This document shows, piece after piece, positions 11,047 to 20,358 of a DNA stretch of 47,540 bases. The DNA lies in contig JAHBMJ010000451.1 in NCBI GenBank assembly GCA_018398765.1, positions 1-47,540 on the forward strand, in the 5' to 3' direction. Under the pieces are notes generated by a model. The model did no database searches. It had not been told where the DNA came from and saw only the letters and a program-made list of their open reading frames with translations. Numbering within the stretch: position 1 is the first letter of the stretch; every line of letters starts with the position of its first letter. Both the position numbers and the translations under genes were made by a program. Source of the DNA: Chromera velia (lineage: Eukaryota; Sar; Chromeraceae).

Positions 11047-13172
11047 CGCGTGCGTGCGTGCGTGCGTGCGTAAGAGAGAAAGAGAGAGTGGGACAGAGAG
11101 GAAGGATGACACTTGTGCTTTGTGTTCGAAAGAAAGCTGCTTCTCTTGGCCCCTTCCCTTCCTGCAGCTTCTTTTGTCAAAGTCGGCAACAGAGGAGAAA
11201 GTTGCGGTCCTGCAGTCGATTGCTTCCAGTGCCGGTTAGCAACTCTGTCTTTCTCTCACTTGTTCATTCGTTTGCTTCCTTCCTTTCTTCGTTTCTTCCC
11301 CTCCCCCCCCCCNNNNNNNNNNNNNNNNNNNNNNNNNNNNNNNNNNNNNNNNNNNNNNNNNNNNNNNNNNNNNNNNNNNNNNNNNNNNCCCCCCGACCTC
11401 TCTCTGTCTCTGTGTGCGTGTGTCCGTCCGTCCGCCGTCTGCCTGCACGGAGGCAGGTGCCAGGCCATTTTAGATTTTTGCCTCTGCCTTAGAGTGCGTG
11501 CATGTACCTCCTCTGTCTGTCTTGCTCTGTGGCCCTCATTTTTCCCCCAGCACCCCATGCGTCTGCCTTTTGGCGAAACAAATATTATTAAGTGAAAACT
11601 CAGAGCGACACACTTGGAAAGTGGGAGCGAAATGTCGTTTCTCAGCTTTTTCTTCCCCCCGTTCCTCTTCCTGCATGCAGGCTGTCCACAGGTCAGAAGG
11701 GGGGCCGGAGACCTGATGACGGGGGTGAAAGAATTTGACGGATGGTTGCAGGCAGAGACGCAAATACAAATGGCGATGAAAAACAACACAAAGGGAGACA
11801 AGACATTCAGAGGAGGATGGATGAAGAACCAGGGAAATGTCTCCGGAATAGGTCTCGCCTTTGCTTCTTTCTGTTTTTTGCTGTTGTCAGTTGATTTGTC
11901 TCACAGAAACAGTGACGTGCCCAAACCCGTGCACAAGCTCGATCTATTTGCTTGATTCCTGTTCCTTTTCCACCCGTCCTTTCTCAATTTGTGCTTCGCA
12001 GGTTGTTTGTTTTAATTTTCCGCATGACTGACCAATTGATCTGAAGCATCTGATCCCTCTGGCAGATTTTCCTTCCACACCCGTACCTCTCCACATGCAG
12101 TGCCGTCGGAAGGCGTCCCCCCTCCAGCAACGCTCCCGGGATTCTGTAGGGTCGACTGCGAGTGCCAGCGGCCTCATCTCCATGGGACACAGCCAGACGT
12201 CAGCGGCAGTAGCGGCGGCAGCAGTGAAAGCGAGCAGCCCGAGACCGAATCTTGAGGAAGAAGTCGAAGGGGGGGTGAGTGTCCATTTCAGTTTGATGAG
12301 AATTTTAGAGCCCTACTGGGAAAGAGGGGGGGGCTGTTGTCAGATTCCTCGTTTTCCCGCCCTTCTCTGTCTCTCTGTTGATCTATCTGTCTATCTGTTC
12401 CTTCCTTTCCTTCGCTCTTCATTTTCCTTTCGGAATTATTGTGCGTGTAGGGGTCCTTATGTATGTCTGCACTCGCACTCCGAACACAAAAGAGCCGTGT
12501 CAAAGAAATGGTCTTGTATCATGCCTCTCTTTTTCTGAACGCTGCACTGCTGAGAAAAGAGGGGAAGCGCTGTTCTGCAGCTAGAGAGGGCGACCGTCCA
12601 CTTGTGTTCCATTCTTCCTACTTTCCAGGATGTTGTGCAAGAAAGAGCCTCTGCCGGGCTTGAAACCCCCACCCTCTTTCGTTCCCGAAACCGATGCACA
12701 TGTGCTTGATTTATGTGTGGAAAAATAGGCGAGAAGAAGAACAGTGAATGTCAATCAAATGCCTGTGCCCCCTCCTTTTTGCGGACGATGCAGATTGCCC
12801 CCCTTTGCGACGCAGCCGAGCGTGGAGACTTCGAGAGAGTGCGTGAGTTGTTGATCTCCGACGAAGACATCGACGTCTCGCAGTGCGATATCGTCAGTCG
12901 CTTCGCTCGAACAGTGGGTGGGAGAGGCTGAATGAGTGCGCTGCATGCTGATGGGCTGCTTCAGGAAGATGGACGGAAAGGTCCTTTGCATCGGCCTCGT
13001 TGGAAACCTTGCTCGGTCTCTGTCCAAGAGTGTTTCTTCGATCTGTAAATGTCTCCTCGAACTCCAGCCTTCCTATGTGCTGTCATTGGGTTCCCTTCAA
13101 ATCTGTCATACCTGCTTTTTTGTGCAAATGGACAGCACAGAATTCTGCATGATACTGATTTTGTGTTTGTCT

Positions 13173-13205
<33 letters not shown>

Positions 13206-13250
13206 TGTGCGTCTGTGCGTCTGTGTGCGTCTGTGTGCGTCTGTGTGCGT

Positions 13251-13294
<44 letters not shown>

Positions 13295-13354
13295 GTGTGT
13301 GTGTGTATGTATGTATGTGTGTGTGTGTGTATGTATGTATGTGTGTGTGTGTGT

Positions 13355-13394
<40 letters not shown>

Positions 13395-13944
13395 GTGTGT
13401 ATGTATGTGTATGTGTATGTGTATGTATGTGTATGTGTGTGTATGTGTATGTTTACGTGTGAGTGTGAGTGGGTGTGTATGTGTGTGTGTGTGTGTGTGT
13501 GCAGCTTGGAAGAACGGCACTACACTGGACTGCCTTCTGGGGGGCAGAGGCAGAGACGTCATTGCTGCTGGGGAGGGGAGCAAACGTGAACGCCAGAAAC
13601 GATGTAAGGGGGTCGGGACAGTGGTTTGGTCAGATTTTTTGTGTCGACAGGTTTTTTGTTCTTCGCGTATGTATCTTGGTCATGGTGGTGGAAGGCAAAT
13701 CAGAAGAGATAAAACGTTTGTTTTTTTTTCTTTGTTGCGCAACTCTTTTTCACGCCCACATTGTCTTCCTTTGTGGAAAGGTAGACGAATTAGACGAGAA
13801 TCTCTCCTTCAGAACTTCGCTTCTGTGTCTCCTGTCTCACCTCTAATCTCTCTGCTGGCGCCCGTGTGAGTGCATTTGCCTCCATCTCTGCGTATTGCTG
13901 TTTGCTTATGGCGGTCCTTTCTTTCCTCCTTTTCTCCATCGCTC

Positions 13945-13975
<31 letters not shown>

Positions 13976-14320
13976 TTTTTTTTTACAGTCTGTCTTGTCA
14001 CCCCATCTATTGCTCTCTAATAGAAGCCTTTGTCTGCCCCCTCTCCCTGTCTTTGGCTGGGGGTCTCTCTCACTTCCTTGTTTGCTCGAATTCCTGTTCC
14101 CCCTGTCTGTGTGCGTGCGAATCAATGAGTCTTTTGCCTATGCAACGTACGTGCAGGACCAGAACACCCCGCTTCATGTCGCAGCCCACAAGGGACAGGT
14201 GGCGGTTGCGTCGATTCTGTTGGAAAGCGGGGCAGACGTCAACGCCAGGAATTGCGTGAGTCCTTTTTCTGTTTATGTGCGTGCTTGTTTCAACTCTTTA
14301 GTTGAGGCACCCGGCGCACT

Positions 14321-14387
<67 letters not shown>

Positions 14388-14756
14388 GAAGGGGAGAGAG
14401 GTATGCGTAGACGTGACATAGCCGCTTGGAAAGCAGGAAGCAAGTGAGCTAGGAAGGAAGGAAAGAATCTTGAGGGTCATCCTTGAGTGTGTGTGTCTTT
14501 GCCGCTTTCCACTGGGACACAAACGTCTCTCTCAAGTTCTCTCGAAGCAGATTCTTGACGTCAATGTTCGGCGCATGTTCTGCGACGAGAATTGATGGAC
14601 GTATGCTCCAGGTGTGCCGTCAACATCCCTCACTCTCTCCTTTCATTTTTTATTCACATCTGCCCGCAGTACGGAGAGACCCCCTTGGCAGTCGCCCAGG
14701 AGTGGGAGCGGCACGATGTCGCGTCCCTTCTCGTTGAGCATGGGGGCAAGGTCTGA
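10271..14756 (+). CDS. Ankyrin-repeat protein, about nine exons
   Basis: Proposed exons are 10271-10438, 10552-10596, 11168-11234, one beginning at 11681, 12101-12274, 12794-12892, 13505-13603, 14157-14255 and 14670-14756. The first five give a Ser/Glu-rich N-terminal region of about 150 residues with no known domain. The last four give ankyrin repeats: [47 protein letters not shown] and [15 protein letters not shown], with the typical ..[12 protein letters not shown] hairpin ends. Three full repeats occupy exons of exactly 99 bp with phase-0 borders. Ankyrin repeats mediate protein-protein contacts; the partner is unknown. Exon 4 is the weakest part: best donor use gives an 11-nt microexon (11681-11691), but the frame stays open to 11955, so it may be longer, and intron 3 contains the 76-base gap. 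The microexon model gives 282 residues and a consistent phase throughout. An alternative last exon is listed separately. Introns contain long microsatellites. Confidence 0.8.
10842..11096. repeat. Compound (CTCA)n-(CT)n-(GT)n-(GC/GT)n-(GA)n microsatellite in ankyrin intron
   Basis: ACTC-type tetranucleotides are followed by CT-rich repeats, a pure GT run, alternating GCGC and GTGC units, and finally a GA-rich tail. The CT and GA arms are complementary, so the transcript could fold back on itself. Confidence 0.9.
11313..11388. other. Assembly gap (76 N) inside a poly-C run
   Basis: Unsequenced bases are flanked by C-runs on both sides, typical of a homopolymer gap. It lies in intron 3 of the ankyrin gene model, so a small exon could be hidden here. 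The true gap size is unknown. Confidence 0.95.
13176..13504. repeat. Long (GT)n / (GTAT)n microsatellite ending at a 3' splice site
   Basis: About 330 bp of TG-dominated repeat with interspersed GCGTCT and GTAT units fills the second half of an ankyrin intron. It runs directly into the acceptor TGTGCAG at 13504, so the repeat itself supplies the sequence upstream of the splice site. Confidence 0.9.
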
Positions 14757-15849
14757 TGATGCGAATTCAATCCGTGCAACCGGGAGCTATTCCTTGACCA
14801 CCTGTTTGGTTGAGCAGACGGTATACCCTGCATGCCTGTCTTTCTCAGAGGGCCGAACACTGAATTTGTTTGTTGGAGGCACTAGCGACGCGTAGCGAAG
14901 TGAAGCTGCGTTCAGCTGTTAGCCTTTAACAGCATGGTCACTGTGTGCACTGTGCATGCAGGCCGGTGTGTGCTAGGCTGTGTGCTTTTTTATACTAACG
15001 ATCGGAACATGATTTCTGTCCATAATAGTCCTATAGGTATAGTAATAAAAAAGCCGAAACTCGTTTTATCACCGATAGCAATGAAAAAAGCAATGTAACC
15101 ACATAGGATGAAGTTGATTTTGATTGATTCGGATTATAAAACAAAACCAGATAAAAGGTCTAACAATTAAAAATTATAGACTTCGAGTTAATTCCGAGCC
15201 TCGTTCTGAGCTTAATTGGTCACACGGTTATTATAATGCAGGTCATATTTGCTAGGCTCCGACGGCTATAGGCATTCATTCAAAAAAAAAATTAGGATTG
15301 TATCTAGAATTCGAGTTTTTACTTACAGTTTTATCCTAGGTTATCCTAGGTTTAATTGAAGCTTAATTGATCCCAGAGTTTTAAATTTTCTAGTAATTAA
15401 GGGGCAATTAAAGCCTAGAATTACGCCTTCAACTGAGTATATAATATATATCCGGACGAGGCGGCGGGCTAGGCGGCGGGAGATAATAGACCATGCACAC
15501 TAATTATAAAACGTTACAAAAACGTACTAAGAAAACCTCTAGGAGTCTAGATAACATGATTGCATAAAGATCATAGGACTGCAAGGCTGCAAGGTCCAAG
15601 CAGCTGACTATGTCCTCCGGCACATTATAGTACAGAACCACGTACGCAGCCAGCCTAGCAGCCACACTTCAAGTCAAACGGTGAATTTGTCGCATTTTCT
15701 GGCTTACTGCATGCCACACTGCATTGTAAATGTTCTCCAATTCATGCAGGCAACGCCACTCTACCCGGTGCAACACCCCCCATCTTCTCCCCCTCTGCAA
15801 CACCTCTGACACCTATGAGAGAGCCTAACCCCCGATCCTCTCCTTGCAG

Positions 15850-15936
15850 GTCCATCCGAAGGCAGACTTCCGTTCAGCAGACCCTCAGCCTCCATCTCGC
15901 TCAGCCCATCATGCGTACTTGCCTGAAAAAAAATAG
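15850..15936 (+). other. Possible alternative terminal exon of the ankyrin gene
   Basis: The last ankyrin exon reads ..LLVEHGGK followed by GTC TGA, so its stop lies within a GTCTGA sequence that could serve as a donor (AAG|GTCTGA, phase 0). A good acceptor, CTCCTTGCAG, precedes 15850, and 28 codons in the matching phase follow (VHPKADFRSADPQPPS..., stop TAG at 15934-15936). A Val-His-Pro-Lys continuation after EHGGK resembles a normal ankyrin hairpin. This would extend the protein by 27 residues. It is inferred only from phase and splice sites. Confidence 0.3.
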
Positions 15937-16046
15937 TTTGAATATATGGGGGACTGTGAACGCAACACGGCGTTTACAAAAGCCCTCAAAAAAGTGACCG
16001 TTTCCCACTGTGAACGGCTTTTAAACAAATACAGCGTATTGAAAAC

Positions 16047-16048
<2 letters not shown>

Positions 16049-16094
<46 letters not shown>

Positions 16095-16103
16095 TGTGTG
16101 TGT

Positions 16104-16136
<33 letters not shown>
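16049..16136. repeat. Self-complementary (CT)n-(GT)n-(GA)n microsatellite
   Basis: About 15 CT units, then about 12 GT units, then about 15 GA units. The CT and GA arms are perfectly complementary around a GT loop. Confidence 0.95.
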
Positions 16137-16138
<2 letters not shown>

Positions 16139-17117
16139 TGTCCAGTTTTTCCGCCCAACCCGCCAGTGGATGACAAACCCAAAACGAGGGACACCAACAA
16201 AGCAATGCATCCACCAAGTACATCTACGGAAGCGCCCTCGGGGAAGACGAAAAGCCGGTGAAGGAGGAAAGAAAGCGAAAGAGAGAAACGGTCACGCGGC
16301 AGAAAGGGAGAGAGAGTTGAATCGTGTGTCGTGCAGACAAGAGAAAACGACTCGAATCCCAGCCTGGATCGCTAGACGCTTCGAAGAGAGAAGAAAAGGG
16401 AATTCAATTTCGGAAAGCAAAAGAAAGAGATTATGAGAGAAAACAGCCCGAAGTAGAAAGAAAAGGCGAGATAGTCTGCATCGTCCATCAAAAAATGAAT
16501 GAGCAATCGTCCCGTGTACTGTCTTTTGCCCTTTCACCTCAGGAGGACAAGCGGACAAAAATGGATGTATGAAGAAGAGAAGTGACAGACCTTCAAAAGA
16601 CGCATGCGATCTCGCTTCACCACTGATCTGCACACGTATTTTCCAACTTTTCTTCAGATTTAGACAGCAAAAGTGCATACGAGCGTGGTGCTGTTCTCTC
16701 TCCCTCTCCACCTCCCCCTCCCCCTCCCGCTCCCTCTCTCTTTCGATCGGAGTGCGGAGGTGGCTAGGGGTGTGCGTTTGGAAGTGGGAGACGTTTAATT
16801 GCAGCAAGAATGTGGGACAGGGAGAGGCAAAGGGAAATTTGTCAAGAAAAGTCTGACAGGAGGAAATTGGTAGGTGGAGTGCTAAGGAAAGGCGGTAAGC
16901 GGGACGAGTGGAGAAAAAAGGCAACTCAGAGAGGAAGAGAGACACCAAAAAGCGGTGGTCTGCCCGTTTCACATCCATGGAGGTTGTGCTTCCTCATCGA
17001 ACAGTACAGTGGGTAATCGACTGACTCGATTGGACGAGAAAAGTTCGCCCCGAGAAAAAAAAATCTCACGTTTACTTTCTTCAATAAAACTGCATTCATA
17101 TTCTCCTTCCATCCGAA

Positions 17118-17467
17118 TCATTGAATTAAAACGTTCTTATCCATCCATCCATGGACTGACTCGACAAGTCTGGAGACTGCGGCATCGACCCCGGATCCGG
17201 TCTTTGCAGAGACGAACATCGTGTCGGCATCGTCGCTCAGACCGCACAGACGAGCTCGGGCCTGCATTGAATCCATCAAGTGTGAACAAGTGAGCGGGCA
17301 CGCAATTCAAAACAAAACAGCGAGTCGGCGCATCAAGTAAGTAAGTGCGTGTGTGTGTGAGAGAGACAGTTGATTGAGCGAGTGAGAGAGTGACAATCTG
17401 CGAACTGACCCTCAAGATCCGTTCAACGTGCTGTCTTTCTTCCAGAGATCGTAGAAGGTCCGCCTGC

Positions 17468-17540
<73 letters not shown>

Positions 17541-19704
17541 GAGAGAACACGGCAGTTTGGCCCCTTGGGACCCTTTCTCTCCTCGCCCGGCAACCATCTT
17601 TCTGAGAATGACCCTGCCTGTCAGCCTGTATCCACACCAACGCCAAGTGCCAAATCCACTCTGTGTGTCATCCGCAGTCATGCAGAACAAGGAATGAAAA
17701 ACCGCAGATCGAATTGCCACATCGACTCACCTTATTTGCCACAAAAACAGAGGGCACAGAGGTGCCGTCTCCCATCGACACCCAGGAGTCCAGCCTCTCC
17801 TTCCACCTGCGCACAGACAATGAGAACATAACAATACTCCGAAGAGAAAAGAAACGACTGCCATGATGGAGATAAACCATTACAGAACGAAGACACAGCT
17901 TCCAGAAGGCGAACTCCTCCGTCCACTCGCACACAGGCCCAAACAATACAAAATGAACGCGCATATTTTCTGCGGCTTTAGGGTGTAAGTCAACTCACAC
18001 AGTCACTTGACACTAAGGCACACAGATGCGTGTTCCCTGCAGTCCATTGTCCATTCACAGAGAGAGCCTACCAACCGTTGTCTGATAGACAGTCAAAGAG
18101 GAAAAACCCAAACAAAAGGGCGTCACTGCGCGCATCCACTCTTCTCTCTTGTTCTGTCCTGTTTGTCAGACTGCAGTACTCACTCGGCTGCAGCGTCGAT
18201 GCTCTCGGGTCTGGTTGCGTCGCACACCTGCATTTTCAAGGATTGAGAGCAAGGCGGTGCATGGGGGGGAAGTGACAGCTGTGGAGACATCAAGAGGGGG
18301 GAAGAAGAAGAGGGCATGGAGAGGAAAAAGAGAGAGATGCGAAGCAGTGAAGGCGCAAGCAGGCAAGGAATAAAGAAGACTCGAGCAGAAAAAGATAGGT
18401 CGATAACTCTCGGTAGAAGAGAAAACTGCAAATGGATAGGAAAGATACAGCCAGACAGAGGAAGAACGATGCATGGATGATGCGGGGAATTCAGGGGACG
18501 GAAGCTTGGTTGGAGGCACAGGCCGACAGGAAGGGAAGGAGGCACAAAAAGGGATACCGGTTTGACTGACCAATAGAAGTCCCGCAACGTCTCGACACAA
18601 AAGCCTGTTCATGCCCCCGAGCCTTTCTTGACCTGCAGGAAAACAAATGCATTGCTTATATGTTCTGTTTGTCTAGAAGCCTGCCCGAGAGAAGATGCAC
18701 AGAAACAAACCTTACGTGAAGGTGTGCACCGTCCAAAGCCTGATAAGGCACGCATCCAGCAGCAAGTTCACAAAGCACTCTCTCTTCGTCAAGGTAGAGA
18801 AAAAAACTCTGCCTTTGTCTGAATGCCAGTTGCTTCTGTCAGACTGACCAGGAACGTCCCAGAGTTGCAGTTGGAAGAGTTCTTTCTCGACTTTCACTGG
18901 CTTCGTTTCGAAGTCAACCACTCTGCAGACATTTTTGAAAATTTCACTTTGTATACACGATGTGTATGTACGCATGCGAACCTTCTGATTATCGATCCTC
19001 ACGGCTCTGGATGCAAAGTCAACCCCTCTGCACATGAGCAATTTGATACAGACTAAAAAGAACAGGAGACTCTCGTGGAAAACAGTCATCATTGAATGAA
19101 TGAAACCAGGATCATGTGGTCGATCGTCGGATGAGTATCTGGGGAAAGAAGGGGGCTGGTGTGTGGGGACGAATAATGTCAGAAGATAAAGGGGGGGCGA
19201 AGAGAAAGGCGGATTTCGAGTACGAAGTTCCACTGAAAACGCATGTGTCCGACACCTCTTCGCTCTGGCCCTATGAACGCGTGCGAGCCACCTGCCTGAC
19301 TTGGATCTGATGGAGGGCGCCGGGAAGCTTCCGGTTGCTGTCCTCACGATCAGACTGCTCTTTCCGGCCCCTGACTGCACACGCACCACACGAATCATTT
19401 AATTCACAGGATGAAACCTTCATCTGACAGATGAAAGGGTCTCTCTATGGCAGAAGCAGAGGCGGTCCGGGAAGATGCATCACATCTCTGACTGGTTGCT
19501 TCAGGCAAACCAAGAAGAAACACAAACAAAGCTGGAACTGGCTAGGGATCACTGAAAACAGAAAAGATACTGTGCATCAAGGCGACGAGACGGCTGAGAA
19601 GGTCACAGAAGAAGACGCACCTCTCCAAGCACGAGAATCTTCACAGCAGAAGATTCAAACTGTCCATTGGCAACTGCTGCTTGGGGATAGGTGTCTGTAC
19701 TCAT
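17118..19704 (-). CDS. Rab32-like small GTPase, about eight exons
   Basis: Exons pieced together by motif and phase: 19704-19621 (ATG to VKILVLGE), 19374-19292 (SGAGKSSLIVRTATGSF...), 18922-18849 or 19027-18849, 18632-18558 or -18571 (GQERLGGMNRLLCRDVAGLLL), tentative 17969-17897, 17806-17731 (WKERLDSW...FVANK), 17463-17410 (ADLLRSLEERQ...) and 17261-17118 (...MFVSAKTGSGVDAAV..., stop TGA). Together they give the P-loop GESGAGKS (27-34), switch II motif WDVPGQERLGG, NKAD (split by an intron) and SAK. That is a complete Rab G-domain of about 220 residues. WK..LDSWV....G..VPSV and LGE in the P-loop resemble Rab32/38/29, which act on lysosome-related and other specialised organelles. Oddities: the usual switch I Thr is not seen, the C-terminus DKNVLIQ lacks the prenylation cysteines, and exon 3 has a duplicated segment. 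The segment between GLLL and WKERLD is the uncertain part. Its start lies about 650 bp from the divergent SLC4 gene. Confidence 0.75.
18849..19027 (-). other. Duplicated switch I/beta-2 exon with two in-phase 3' splice sites
   Basis: Two acceptors lie exactly 105 bp apart, CATGTGCAG before 19027 and TGTCTGCAG before 18922. Each is followed by related sequence: AGGGGTTGACTTTGC (GVDFASRAVRIDNQ) and AGTGGTTGACTTCGA (VVDFETKPVKVEKE). The upstream exon ends in phase 2 and fits both. The distance is 35 codons with no stop, so using the distal site inserts 35 residues in frame and using the proximal site gives a Rab of normal length. Only the second copy continues into LQLWDVPG. Confidence 0.65.
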
Positions 19705-20358
19705 ATTGAAGAGACAAAGAGAAGGAACAAGGAGCACAAAGCTGGCGTTTGCCGTCTCCGACAACGCGATCGGTCTGATGTGTACGTTCACTGAGCTGCT
19801 AGCAAGATGAGCTCGCAGCAGCACGGCCAGGTTTGGACAGACTTAAGTGAGACAGTTGCATGCTAGTCTACTGTCGAGAATCACGTCTCTTTGTCTGTGG
19901 TCCCATGTAACTCATCCAGGGTGTGTTCTTTTTCGAAATGTTACTTGGTCATCCATGCATGCAGGGTGTTTTGATATGTAGACGGCCGGCCAGTACTGGA
20001 ATTTCCGCGCGCCTTTTTCTTTTTGCGAAAAACGGGGCGCGCGCGCTCGAGCGAATTACCGCAATTATGAATTTCTGAATTTTCTAACGCCGCGGTCGAC
20101 GCGCTGCATGGAAATATTTCGATCTTCGAGCAATTTCGAGCAACTCGAGCATGCATGCACATGCTCAGCTTTGTTGACTCCTCTGGCCAACTTCTGGACA
20201 AACGGGCGTCTTACCAAAGCTAGCGTGTGTGTGAAAACGAGGAACACCTGTACCATCCGAGAACAGCTCGTCCAGGCCGGAGCAAATCGAGAGTCGCCTC
20301 AGTGAGTGTGCTTGCGTATCTTTTGACACCTCCTCGACTCCTTACCTTGCTTCTCAAA
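19705..20358. promoter_or_regulatory. Divergent intergenic region between Rab-like and SLC4 genes
   Basis: This 654-bp stretch separates the two start codons and should contain both promoters and 5' leaders. It has CATGCATGCAG at about 19956 and a palindromic GAGCATGCATGCACATGCTC at about 20147-20166, together with a GC-rich patch (CGCGCGCC, about 20007-20050). No TATA box is obvious. The regulatory role is inferred from position and motif only. Confidence 0.45.

Larger units (their letters stand above)
14757..17117. other. Intergenic between convergent ankyrin and Rab genes
   Basis: AT-rich, stop-dense DNA (about 14950-15650) is followed by microsatellites and purine-rich sequence. No conserved protein is seen apart from the possible alternative ankyrin exon at 15850-15936 and whatever lies 3' of the Rab stop codon. 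Confidence 0.5.

Noticed and set aside
12629..12709. Candidate extra ankyrin exon after TTTCCAG
   Set aside because: It would introduce an in-frame TGA with no phase-0 donor before it. Skipping it joins the flanking exons in perfect phase.
17137..17646. Minus-strand 169-codon frame as a separate gene
   Set aside because: It reads through a GT/GA microsatellite. The real coding segments here are two Rab exons in different frames (17463-17410 and 17261-17118).
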